Assembly (NCBI GenBank): GCA_020636075.1
Contig: JACJYO010000004.1
Location: forward strand, 186,001-250,000
DNA: 64,000 bases
Direction of reading: 5' to 3'
Origin: Lewinellaceae bacterium
GTDB taxonomy: Bacteria > Bacteroidota > Bacteroidia > Chitinophagales > Saprospiraceae
The notes under the pieces are model-generated. The model saw only the letters and a list, made by a program, of their open reading frames with translations, was not told where the DNA came from and searched no databases. The translations under genes and the position numbers were made by a program. How positions within the stretch are numbered: the stretch's first letter is position 1; each line of letters starts with the position of its first letter. This document shows, piece by piece, positions 31,909 to 41,743 of the stretch.

Positions 31909-32405
31909 TTATATTCCTATCGGGCTGGTAGTGAGGCGGTGACTGGCAGTCTAATGTCGTCAACTTAATACTACTTTGTCACTTTAAAGTTGCCGCACCC
32001 GAAAAAACAAGCAATGTCGAATATCGAACGCCCAATGTCCAATTTCGAAGTAGTTTGATCCGAAGAAGGGATGAACTGGATAAACAAAATGCGAAAAAAG
32101 TGCTGTGCCCACAATCAAAACACTTCGAAATTGGACATTGGGCGTTCGATATTCGACATTCAATACCACAGTGTTTAAAGTAACAAAGTAGTATTAGCAA
32201 GTTGGAACGCGGATGACGCGGATGTAAACAACGCGGATTGCCGCAGATTTTTTAAAAAAAATCAGTGTAAATCCGTGTTCCCGCTGAAAGCGGGATCGGC
32301 GTCATCCGCGTTCCATTGAAGAGTACACGCTAAGTTGACGACATTAGACTGCCAGTCACCGCCTCACTTATCCCCCGCTCAGCCAAACGGGAATATGAGC
32401 CTATA
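31909..32405. repeat. Island of nested inverted repeats
   Basis: Four inverted repeats are stacked here. The outermost is a perfect 37-base pair (31931-31967 and 32331-32367), with weaker similarity reaching out to about 31909 and 32405. Inside it is a 22-base pair with one mismatch (31967-31988 and 32174-32195). Inside that is a perfect 39-base pair (32013-32051 and 32122-32160), built of AATNTCG-type heptads. A fourth, a perfect 14-base pair (32204-32217 and 32301-32314), lies between the right arms of the second and the first. There is no plausible gene inside. Confidence 0.9.
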
Positions 32406-32446
32406 CTTAAGGCAAAAATGTTTCCTAAAGTGATGATTCCATGCAC

Positions 32447-32479
32447 ATTGTCGGCGTGACTGCGAGTCACGCCGACAAT
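32447..32479. repeat. Perfect 15-base-pair hairpin
   Basis: ATTGTCGGCGTGACT and its exact complement are separated by GCG. It stands downstream of the minus-strand FN3-like gene and lacks a T-run on that strand, so factor-independent termination is doubtful. Confidence 0.85.
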
Positions 32480-32564
32480 AGACAAACATGCTTTTATCCG
32501 CCCATATTCAACCCTCAATTTCTAAAAACTGAAAATTTCGGCATGGCTCATGTTCAGACTATGC

Positions 32565-32906
32565 TTACATAATTACCTCTTCGACGATGATGGCGCTCAC
32601 CACTCCGCCACACTGGGAATAAAAATAAAACTGATAGGTTCCAGCCGTTAACCCGGTGATCGTGATCTCCGAATTGCCGGTAATAAACTGTGGCCCCGTC
32701 TGGCCATTTTTCACATAATAAACATGGTACTCTGGTGTGCCACAGCTGCAATGATCCCAGTCGAATGATGCGGAGGTTTTCGTCTGTGCGGTTAGGGTAA
32801 CATTACCTGGTGGGGGGCAAACGTCCTTGTAAATGCTGTTTGCAAACGTTGAAATGGCAAGGCAAAGCAGGAGGGTGCCGGTGCTGAAAAACATTGGTTT
32901 TTTCAT
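32565..32906 (-). CDS. Small secreted FN3-like protein
   Basis: 113 residues. Signal peptide (MFFSTGTLLLCLAISTFANS), then a single beta-sandwich-like domain: PGNVTLTAQTKTSASFDWDH, YHVYYVKNGQ, SEITITGLTAGTYQFYFYSQ. The TLTAQTKTSASFDWD and GLTAGTYQFYF strands are the hallmark of fibronectin type III modules. Four Cys residues (CPPP, CSC, QCGG) may form disulfides. No sorting domain, so the protein is probably periplasmic or released. Role unknown. It stands alone between the repeat island and a 650-base A+T-rich gap. Confidence 0.75.
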   Translation of the reverse strand: MKKPMFFSTGTLLLCLAISTFANSIYKDVCPPPGNVTLTAQTKTSASFDWDHCSCGTPEYHVYYVKNGQTGPQFITGNSEITITGLTAGTYQFYFYSQCGGVVSAIIVEEVIM

Positions 32907-33412
32907 AGCGCAACTAGTTTTAAATGGTTTGAAAATGGATTGCGCTACAAAACTTGGGGGGCGCCCAAAAATTCACTTGGACGCATATTGCCTTTGCTTG
33001 GACGGATATTGCATTAATCTGAAAAACGGCATTTTTAGGTGCTCAGGCCTGTTTCTGATCGGGCATATTCAGACATGCGGAGTCTGATTTTTGCGATTTT
33101 CTATTTCAGCTAAGCCATGCTACGGGGTCTCTTGTCACAACGGGAATCTTTTTAAGGACAGCGGCGCCTCTGTCACCTCACCACGCGAAAGGGATGCTAA
33201 CACGGTATTCGCCGAAGTTCACCACCGGCATCAGAATAGTATGTGTTAGTTGCCTTGGTATCAGGGTGGCGTACCCGGGCATATGCCGTTTATAATCGCT
33301 ATATAATTCCTTATTTTAAAAAACAATTTAGTTAGTTTATTATCAATTGATTATTTTGAAAAAACCATAGATAAATTGCTGTAAAATATCTGATTTTAGA
33401 GGAAAAGTGTCC
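32907..33412. other. A+T-rich intergenic stretch
   Basis: Holds the presumed promoter of the minus-strand FN3-like gene and the upstream region of the beta-helix gene. I see no convincing reading frame, RNA gene or long repeat in it. The part from 33300 to 33400 is very rich in A and T. Confidence 0.6.
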
Positions 33413-33443
33413 TTGTGACAGCCTGGCATTGCGGATACATTTG
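33413..33443 (+). promoter_or_regulatory. Promoter of the beta-helix T9SS protein
   Basis: TTG at 33413-33415 and TACATTTG at 33436-33443 are 20 bases apart and match the Bacteroidota consensus. The leader to the ATG at 33565 would be about 115 bases. Confidence 0.7.
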
Positions 33444-33564
33444 TTCCGGCCGATTTCAATAGTGTTCCAAACCTCAGGGAGCAGTACTAATGGAGTGTAT
33501 ATCAAGTTGCCGGAGGCAATCTTGTCGCTTCAGTTTTGATCTCCTTTTCCTAATAAAATTTAGA

Positions 33565-36105
33565 ATGAAAGCAATTCCACTATTTCTAACAGCATTTCTC
33601 CTTCTGGCCATTTCACAGCATCTGGATGCCCAGACGTATGTAAATGCTTCCGCAACCGGCAACAACGACGGTACTTCCTGGGCAAACGCCTATACCACGC
33701 TGCATGATGCACTGGAAAATTACAATGCCGGCGATGAGATCTGGGTGGCCGCCGGCACCTACCTGCCGCAACTGCCCAGTGCCTGGCCTTTAACTATCTA
33801 CCCAAGGAACATCTTTTACCTGTACCAGGATGTGAAACTATACGGCGGCTTCGACGGGACGGAGACCATGCTTGCCGAACGCGACCCCGCTGTCAACATG
33901 ACCATCCTTTCCGGTGACCTGAATGGCGATGATATTCCTGGCGATTTCATTGCCAATAAATCGGACAATGCTATTAATGTGCTGCTGCTTACAGACGCTA
34001 TAAGCCCGGCTACAGTCATAGACGGTTTCACGATCATGGGCGGTCATGCAGATGAAACCCTGGCGCTGCCATATAATCATTGGGGCGGTGGCATTTGGTC
34101 CGCTGGTTCCCCGACAATCCGGAATTGCCGGTTTACTCAAAACTACGCCCGGCAAGAAGGTGGCGGCCTCTATCTCCGGGATGGTACAGCTGCCGGTACA
34201 GTGGTGGAAGATTGCACGTTTGAGGCAAATTACAGCAAAGTGCGGGGCGGCGGGATGGTGGTATCCACGAAGGAAGCGTCGGCTGAAGTTCAGGTGAATA
34301 ATTGTCAGTTTCTGGAAAATACAGCAGAGAATTCCGGTGGCGGATTCTACAGTAATCAATCTTCGGTTGCATTTTCCAACTGTCAGTTTGCTGGTAATTC
34401 CTGCAAAAATTCAGGCGGCGGAATGTATTTCAACAACGAAACAGGCAGTGACCTTAAAATAGGCTTTACGGATTGTAGTTTTAAAAACAATACGGCAAAC
34501 CACGGCGGCGGATATTATCATACTTCCAACGGGCTTGGAAATGACGATATCACATTTTCAAACTGTTCATTCACCGGGAATGCCGCCATTGATTCAACGG
34601 GTTTCTTTAATCCCAACGGCGGTGCGCTGGGATTCTATTACAATGGTGATAATCCGTCCAGGGACAGCATTCAAATTGTGGCTTGCACCTTCTCCGGAAA
34701 TACAGCCAAACTTCTGGGCGGCAGTATTGCTTTTTTCAACGACTTTGGCACCAGTAATTACCTCAACATCAACAATTGCCGGTTTTCAGATAATCTTAGT
34801 GACCGTACAGGTGGCGGAGTATTCTTCGGTAACTACGGTTCAACCGGAATGCAAGCCATTTTGTCAGACTGTGTTTTCAATAATAATACGGCCAAATATG
34901 GCGGAGCCTTTTGGTATTTCACCAATAGTGGGCATGATAACCATCTCAGCTTTGTTTCCAATGAATTTACTGAAAATAAGGCGATTGGTGTAGATAGTGT
35001 AAGTAGTCCTTATAGTGGCGGTCTCGGTTTCGAATATGGGGCTAATGGACCCACAAATGATACTATCCAAATGAAGAATTGCTTAATCCAGGGAAATGTG
35101 TCGGAGCGGTTTGTCGGAGGAGTTTATTATTTCCATGACGCCGGTTCAGGTGACCATTTTCAAGTGGACGACTGCCAATTTATCGATAATGAATCCATCA
35201 ACGGCGGCGGCATAGGGATCATTGAAGGTGGCACGACGTTTTCTGCACTGGTACGCAATAGCCGTTTTAGTGGCAATACCGGGTTGTCTATGGCCTTTGG
35301 CATAGGCGGGAAATTGGTTCCACAGGATCGGCATGTCGAATTGGTAAACTGCCTGTTTACCGGCCACAACGCTAATGATCTGAATTCTGCCGTAGTCGGA
35401 GTATCGAACGACTGTTTGTTAACCAATTGCACGTTTACCGACAATGCATCGCCACTTTTAGGTACTAATGATACGGCAACTATCAGCGTGCGGAATACCA
35501 TTTTGCACACCAACGGCTTTCCCAGTTTTTATCATTTTGACTCCTTACAGGCGGGAAGGGTCGTCTCCCTCGGCGGTAATCTCGTCAGCGATAACGCCAT
35601 CGATCTGTGGCTGAACAGCACCGACCAGTCCGGTGTCGACCCGCTTTTCGAATCCGGCAGCTACCAGCCCGCGCAAAACAGTCCGGCTGTGGATGCCGGC
35701 GTCCTGCTCGATAACCCGGAACCAACCGACCTGGCCGGGAACAGCCGCGTGCAAGGCAGCTGTATCGACATCGGTGCTTACGAAAGCCCGTATGATAACG
35801 GGGTGCAGAATTGCCAGACGTTTACCGGTGCGCGGGAGGCGCTGGCCGGCTCATCTACAGCGCTGTCCGTTTTCCCCAATCCGGTGACGGAAACTGCCAA
35901 TATCTCCATTGAAAACGACTGGTATGGTGCACTACAGCTTCGCATCGTGAATACACTCGGGCAGGTGGTGTATACGGCTGCTTTTGAAAAATTCGATCGG
36001 ACGGCTGTGGTGGATTTTGACGCGGGAAGTTTGCCGAATGGGATTTACAGGGTATTGGTTTCAAACGGGGCGATGGTGGCTGTCTCAGGTTTTATTCGGT
36101 TATAA
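33565..36105 (+). CDS. T9SS-exported right-handed beta-helix surface protein
   Basis: 846 residues from ATG 33565, chosen because it starts a signal peptide (MKAIPLFLTAFLLLAISQHL, cut near DAQ); the frame is open further upstream. The body is a parallel beta-helix with many GGG-x-Y/F and NNTA turns (for example SGGGFYSNQSSVAFSNCQFA), then a choice-of-anchor-Q-type end (SGVDPLF, YQPAQNSPAVDAG, CIDIGAYES). The last 75 residues are a type A T9SS sorting domain (SVFPNPVTETANISI, LVSNGAMVAVSGFI). It should be exported through the Sec and PorSS machinery and attached to the cell surface. Beta-helix proteins of this kind often bind or cleave polysaccharides, but no catalytic residues can be named. 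It converges on the hybrid regulator with a gap of ten bases. Confidence 0.9.
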   Translation: MKAIPLFLTAFLLLAISQHLDAQTYVNASATGNNDGTSWANAYTTLHDALENYNAGDEIWVAAGTYLPQLPSAWPLTIYPRNIFYLYQDVKLYGGFDGTETMLAERDPAVNMTILSGDLNGDDIPGDFIANKSDNAINVLLLTDAISPATVIDGFTIMGGHADETLALPYNHWGGGIWSAGSPTIRNCRFTQNYARQEGGGLYLRDGTAAGTVVEDCTFEANYSKVRGGGMVVSTKEASAEVQVNNCQFLENTAENSGGGFYSNQSSVAFSNCQFAGNSCKNSGGGMYFNNETGSDLKIGFTDCSFKNNTANHGGGYYHTSNGLGNDDITFSNCSFTGNAAIDSTGFFNPNGGALGFYYNGDNPSRDSIQIVACTFSGNTAKLLGGSIAFFNDFGTSNYLNINNCRFSDNLSDRTGGGVFFGNYGSTGMQAILSDCVFNNNTAKYGGAFWYFTNSGHDNHLSFVSNEFTENKAIGVDSVSSPYSGGLGFEYGANGPTNDTIQMKNCLIQGNVSERFVGGVYYFHDAGSGDHFQVDDCQFIDNESINGGGIGIIEGGTTFSALVRNSRFSGNTGLSMAFGIGGKLVPQDRHVELVNCLFTGHNANDLNSAVVGVSNDCLLTNCTFTDNASPLLGTNDTATISVRNTILHTNGFPSFYHFDSLQAGRVVSLGGNLVSDNAIDLWLNSTDQSGVDPLFESGSYQPAQNSPAVDAGVLLDNPEPTDLAGNSRVQGSCIDIGAYESPYDNGVQNCQTFTGAREALAGSSTALSVFPNPVTETANISIENDWYGALQLRIVNTLGQVVYTAAFEKFDRTAVVDFDAGSLPNGIYRVLVSNGAMVAVSGFIRL

Positions 36106-36115
36106 AGCGCCCCCA

Positions 36116-39100
36116 TTACCCCCGCACCCCACTAGGCGGCACCCCAAATTCCTGACTAAAAGCCCGCGAAAAATAGGCGGGGTCGGTAAACCCCAGATCA
36201 TAGGCGATTTCAGAGACGCTCAGCGTGGTAGTTTGCAGTAATACGTTGGCCTTGTGCAGGCGCACCTTGCGAATAAACCCCGTAGGGTGCTCCCCGGTGA
36301 GTGCCTTCAGTTTGCGGAAAACCTGGGTGTGGCCGAGGTGTACTGTAGCGCACAGATCTGCGATACCCAGCTCGGGCCGATCGATTTTTTCGTCTATGAC
36401 CTGGCGGATTTTTTCCAGGAAAAGATCATCGAGTGTAGGCGTACTATCGGGCTTTTTGTCTTCCGACAGGCCAAGAATACCAAGTGGACCGGCTGCCCGG
36501 GCGTAACGTTGCTGTAACGCCCGGCGCAGCTCGATGAGTTTTTCCAGGCGCACCTGCAGTTCTTCCTTGTTGAAAGGCTTCATCAGGTATGCATCGGCGC
36601 CGGTTTTGAGGCCTGTGACGCGATCGGCCTCGGTGGCTTTGGCCGTCAGCATGATGATGGGGATGTGGCTGGTGCGCTCGTCCGTTTTCAAGGTTTGACA
36701 CACTTCATAGCCGTCTTTTTCGGGCATCATCACGTCGGTGATGATGATATCGGGAACTTGCTCGAGAGCCTTGTCAATGCCGGCCTGCCCGTCGGGAGCC
36801 GTTTCGATGGCATAGTCTTTTCCCAAAATGGAACGCAGGTAGGCGATGATGTCGGGATTATCTTCGATGATGAGGAGTTGCGGCTTGTCATCCGCTCCGG
36901 CCTCAACTTCAGCGGGCGCAGGTGCAGTTGTATGTCGGGGTTTGTCGGGTTTAGGCGAGCGTGAAACTGCGGCTGGTTTTGGCTGTGATGTTTTTTCGGC
37001 TTCCCGCTTTATCGGCAGGCGAATGATAAATGTAGAGCCGACGTCCACTGTGCTTTTTACTGCAATGGTACCGCCCATCATTTCCACCAGCTCTTTTGTC
37101 AGGGTGAGTCCGATGCCCGAACCGGCGCCTTTGCGTGTTGTCGAACTGTCTACCTGGAAAAAGCGGTCAAAAATATGCGGCAGATGCTCCGCTGGTATGC
37201 CAATGCCGGAGTCCTGAACGCTCAATTCCAGTATTTCCCGACCGTTTTCCGTTGTCGGTTTGACCCGAAGGACAATACTGCCGTTGCTGCTGGGCGCAGT
37301 GAACTTGATGGCGTTGGACAGCAAATTGTACGCGACATGCTGCAATTTCACTTCATCGTAATCCATGACCAACTCCGGCACGGCGGCGTCAAATTCCAGG
37401 CTTATTCCTTTTTCCTGCGCCATGGAATGAAAGGACTCGAGCAGGTAACGCAGGTAGTTGATAATGTCGGCCTGGATGATATCCATTTTCATGGTGCCGC
37501 TATCGAGTTTCGACAGGTCGAGCAACTGGTTGATCAGTCGAAGCAAATTTTTGCTGTTGCGGATAATCAGGTTGCGCTCGTTTTCCTGGCCACGGATATT
37601 GTCGGCCATACCCATGATCACGGTGAGCGGGGTGCGAAATTCATGGGTTATGTTGGTGTAAAGGCGAGTTTTGAGGCTGTCAAGTTCTATCAACCGGATG
37701 GCTTCCTGTTTTTCCAATTGGCGTTTGAGGTTGAAGCGGTAAATAAAATAGACGCTTCCAAACAGGATTAAAGCATACAGGGTATAAGCCCACCAGGTTT
37801 CGTACCAGGCCGGCAGGATGCGCACCCGGATGCTGCGCTCGTTGAAGGGCAGGGATGATTTGAACAGCCCGCCGCGCATGCGCAGCGTGTAGGTGCCTGG
37901 CGGCAAATTTTCGTAGTGCACCCGGTTGTTATTTCTGGAAATCTTTTTCCAGCCCTCATCATAGCCCTCAAGCATATAGGTGTAGTAGTTGGCGCCTGGT
38001 ATGCGATAATCGGCCACCGCAAATTCGAGATCAAAATAGCGTTCGCCATATTCAAGTCGGATTTCCCGAATGGTTTGCAGGGCACTTACCGGGTTGATAT
38101 CTGTTTTTGTGGTTCGGTCAAATTTGGAAAAGTGGGTGATCACAATCGGCAGGTTTTCACCTTTCAGGCCATCGTAAATAGCCAAAACTTCTTTAGGGTA
38201 AAAGGCATAAAGCCCCTGGCTGTTTGTGCCAAAATACAGCCGGCCGTTTTTCGACTTGAAATAGGATGCACGGTTGAATTCGGCCCGGTTTAATTCATGG
38301 TTCAGGGGAAAGCCCATGGTCACACCGCTTTGTACCTCGAAACGGTACAATCCCCGGTTGGTACTGAGCCACAGGAAGTCGGTCGAACCATTCGTGGCAT
38401 CTTCCGGCAAAATCCCGTATACGAGGTTGTACATGGGCTCGTCCGGATTAATTTCAAAGTTTTCCACCGTTGTACCACCCGACTTGAGCCGGCCCAGCCC
38501 GGTGGCATGGCCGAACCAAAGGTTTTGATTTTCATCTTCAAAAAACGAGGTCACCACATTATTTGATAAACGGATTTTGCTGTTTAGATCCGACGTATAA
38601 TGTTCCAGCAATTTGCCGGCGTTTTTACTAAAGACAAAAATGCCACTCCCGTGGGTGCCCAGCCAAAGCGTGCTGTCGGAAGGCCGCTGATACAGCGCAT
38701 TCATTTCGATACCATCGATTTCGAGTAGCGAGGGAATGGGCACTTCTCTGAACTTGCTGGTGTCGTTGAGGTCGGCAACCCACAGGGCCGTTCCTCTCCA
38801 GGGAATGGTCAACAATTGCTCCTTGGAATTGATGACATGGACAGAATAATCACCACGGCCTAAGACGGCCGGCAAAAGCATCTCTCAAGCCCCCAGTCCG
38901 TTTGCACGTTTATCCGATAATGCCCTGAATACAACTGACCGTTGTAATAGTTGATGTAATAGACAGGATTTGGTACCACAAATTCCGGGGAAAATGCTGT
39001 CTGATACGGGGGATTGAAATGCCCGATATTCTGAAAACCGTTAGCCACATAAATGGTCCCATTCTCATCCTCTGTCATCCCTCTGACCCGCAAATAAGGG

Positions 39101-40144
39101 TACTTTTTAAAGGCAGCCGGTGGAAAGCGCACTTTTTCTAGGCCGTGGTCGAACTGCCATACCAGGTGACGCCCTGACGGTCTGTAAATGCACAGTGTTC
39201 GAGGCATCCAGCCAACCCCGGTGAAAACCGATTGTTTTGGGTTTGAATGTCAATGACACGCAAAAAAACTACAAATAAACAAAGTGCCATTGCGAACCCT
39301 TATTCGATCAATACCGTGTCTTCTCTTCCCAAGGGTGTTTAAAAACAATGGGGATAGAATCAGGCAGGATTTTCATGCGTATATACACTAATGCCCGGTA
39401 TAGTGTCAAACGAAAGGAACCACAGTACGCCGTTATCATAATTAAGATACTGATTGGTCGTATGGGACAAGTCCATAGCCGGCAAGCGGTATAACCCGGA
39501 TTATTTTTCCACGCTGATTCTAATTCCAGGAACTTGCCTTTCCTTTTACCATCAGGTGGTCGTTATAGGCCACGAATGCACAGGCACCCGCCGTCGTGAT
39601 CTTGCTATCCGAGACAAACTGAAACGGACCGCCATTTTTTGAAAGCAGCAGTTTGTAGACGGAATGTTTGGTTTGATTCTGGTTCATGAGGTGGCAGGAC
39701 ATTGGCCCAAAGCAAGGGACCTTCCGCACTGTTTGACCAGGACAAGTTTAGTATCCTTTCCCGCGTTGATAGCCCTTTCGGCAGCGTAAGTTCAGCCGTG
39801 ATTTTTTGCAAGCTCAGGCTAAAAACCGCCACACTATTCCCCATATTGAGGTAAAGGACGGTATCGCCTGGAATAAAAATCTCTTTCTGGTTGGCAAAAA
39901 TTTCTTCCTCCCGGCCAACAGGGACATGCGTGATTTTTTTTCCGTCGTAATAAGCCAGGCCTTTGGGGTACGCCCCTATCCAGATCAAACCGTCAGGAGC
40001 CTGATACAGGCTCTTCACTGCTCCAAAATTGGAATAGATATCCGCGGTCAGCGTCTCACGTACCGGCCCTTCCTGTGCAGGGCAGAAAAAGCTGAGGTGT
40101 AAAAAAGCGAATATGCAGGAACAGTGCTTAAACATCCGCTGCAA
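36116..40144 (-). pseudogene. Hybrid two-component system (propeller, kinase, receiver, AraC), frame-broken near its start
   Basis: Reading from 40144: signal peptide, propeller blades (KSLYQAPDGLIWIGAYPKGL), frame breaks between 39610 and 38880, then an intact 921-residue stretch. This has further blades (STLWLGTHGSGIFVF), a Y_Y_Y domain (YMLEGYDEGWKKISRNNNRV), a membrane segment near 37770, and the kinase His in TNITHEFRTPLTVIMGM. It also has ATPase boxes (NLLSNAIKFTAPS, GSGIGLTLTKEL), a receiver with Asp in IIITDVMMPEKDGYEV, and two AraC-type HTH motifs ending in PPSGVRG. Such proteins sense oligosaccharides in the periplasm and switch on nearby catabolic genes. No SusC/SusD pair is in the window, so the target is unknown. 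About 1,340 residues when joined. Confidence 0.9.
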
Positions 40145-40150
40145 AATAGA

Positions 40151-40164
40151 GCATTTGCAAATGC
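40151..40164. promoter_or_regulatory. Perfect palindrome upstream of the hybrid regulator
   Basis: GCATTTGCAAATGC is a perfect 14-base palindrome, six bases in front of the regulator start. It could be a binding site, for example for autoregulation; no protein can be assigned. Confidence 0.35.
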
Positions 40165-40214
40165 CGGAAAATACCTTTCCATAATTCGTGTTTCTACTAT
40201 TGAATATGAAGCAC

Positions 40215-41573
40215 TCATCCCTCCCGCAACACTCGCAAATACCCTGCGGCTTTCAGCAACTTCAGCACAGCCAGTTTGTAGTTGAATACTTGCTGCCAGT
40301 AGTGCGTTTCTGCCTCGGTGAGCGCTGTTTGGGCGTTGAGCAGGTCGGTGAGTGGCGCCACACCTTCTTTGTACTGGAGCACCAGATTCTCGGTGATGTC
40401 GCGGGCAAGCGCCACGTTTTCCTCCTGGGTACGCAGCATCTGGATGGCGCCGTCGAATTGGACCCGGGCCAGTTTGTATTCCAGTGTTTTGGCATCGGCC
40501 AGGTAGCGGCGGTCTTCCTCGATCTTCAGCCCTTCGATGGCGAGTTGGGCGGCTTTGCGGCGGTGCAAAAAGCCGTCGAAGATGGGTATATCCAGTTTGA
40601 AGCCGGCAGCGCCAAAGCCGTACCAGCGGCGGTCGGTTTCAAAAAAGTTGGCGTCGGGGCGCTGGGCCTGGAAGGCTGTGGCCGCATAGGCACTCAGACT
40701 AGGCGCCATAGCGCCGCGCAGGCTGCGGGTTTGAATATTGTTGAGTTCGATCTGGCGTTGTAGCAGCCGGAATTCGGTGGTGGACTCCAGCTCGAGGGCC
40801 AGGCTTTGCCAGCGCGACGAGTCGGCAGCCGGGTTGTTCATTTCCGCTTTCAAGTCAAAGGCGGTTTCGGTCGGTATACCGCACAAAAACTGAAGTGTCT
40901 GATGTAGCGCTTCGATGTTGCTAACCAGCGTATGGCGTTGGGTTTCGAGGTTGGTGCGCGCTACGCGAATGCGCTTCACATCTGTCGGGATGGCGTAGCC
41001 GTTGGCGAGCTGCAACTCGGCCATGCGTTCCAGCGCCGTCAGTTTGGCCAGATTGGCGTTTACGGCGTCGAGCAGTTTTTCGGTTTGAAGGGTTTGGTAA
41101 AAAACGGTGGCCGTATTGTACAGTACGTCTTCTTCGGCCATGGTAGTGAGCAGGTCGTAAATGCCACGGCTCACATTGGCCGCGGGCGCCATGCGGCGGG
41201 CCGCTTCATTGTAGATGGGCTGGTCGAGCCGGGCGGTGCCGGTGAGTTGCCAGGGCTGGCCGAGTGTGGCCGCTACATAGCCGCCGTCGGGGCCGCCGCC
41301 GTAAAGGCCGGAGGGCAGGAAGGTGGTGGGCAGCACCGGCACATAATCGATGCCGAGGCTGGCGTTTATTTTAGGGGCAAAGGCACTGCGCCCTTCCTTT
41401 AATTTGATCTCGAGCGCCTGCCGGTCCAGTTGGGCTTTTTTGACCTTGGCACTGTTGGCAATGGCGAGTTCGAGCGTTTCACTCAAGGAAACGATGCGGG
41501 AGGTGGCGGGTTGTGCGACCGACATTACTGCCCAGGCGCAACAAAGCAGCGGGAGGAGGAGACCTTTCATCAT
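40215..41573 (-). CDS. TolC-like outer membrane efflux protein
   Basis: 452 residues from ATG 41573. Signal peptide (LLLPLLCCAWAVMSVAQP), then the two repeated TolC halves, each with the long helix pair: LSETLELAIANSAKVKKAQL, VSRGIYDLLTTMAEEDVLYN, ATVFYQTLQTEKLLDAVNA, and in the second half MLRTQEENVALARDITENLV, YKEGVAPLTDLLNAQTAL. It forms a trimeric channel for tripartite pumps or type I export. No inner-membrane pump or adaptor gene is adjacent, so it probably serves pumps encoded elsewhere. The promoter box lies so close that the upstream ATG at 41582 overlaps it; the start at 41573 or 41570 is therefore preferred. Confidence 0.92.
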   Translation of the reverse strand: MMKGLLLPLLCCAWAVMSVAQPATSRIVSLSETLELAIANSAKVKKAQLDRQALEIKLKEGRSAFAPKINASLGIDYVPVLPTTFLPSGLYGGGPDGGYVAATLGQPWQLTGTARLDQPIYNEAARRMAPAANVSRGIYDLLTTMAEEDVLYNTATVFYQTLQTEKLLDAVNANLAKLTALERMAELQLANGYAIPTDVKRIRVARTNLETQRHTLVSNIEALHQTLQFLCGIPTETAFDLKAEMNNPAADSSRWQSLALELESTTEFRLLQRQIELNNIQTRSLRGAMAPSLSAYAATAFQAQRPDANFFETDRRWYGFGAAGFKLDIPIFDGFLHRRKAAQLAIEGLKIEEDRRYLADAKTLEYKLARVQFDGAIQMLRTQEENVALARDITENLVLQYKEGVAPLTDLLNAQTALTEAETHYWQQVFNYKLAVLKLLKAAGYLRVLREG

Positions 41574-41579
41574 AATTTG

Positions 41580-41608
41580 CAAAGGTAATCATTGCCAACT
41601 TTACCCAA
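41580..41608 (-). promoter_or_regulatory. Promoter of the TolC-like gene
   Basis: On the minus strand, TTG (41608-41606) and TACCTTTG (41587-41580) are 18 bases apart. Transcription should begin at about 41574, right at the start codon, so the messenger would have almost no leader. Confidence 0.65.
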
Positions 41609-41743
41609 TAAATACAGGTCGGGCTTTACGGCTAATAGTTGCAAAATCTATTGATCCGGATTGCATTAGTTCCAATATGTTTTCCCCTAAAAATGGCTTA
41701 AATTGCAGCAATCTCCCTGCATTTCAATCAATATTTTACAACC

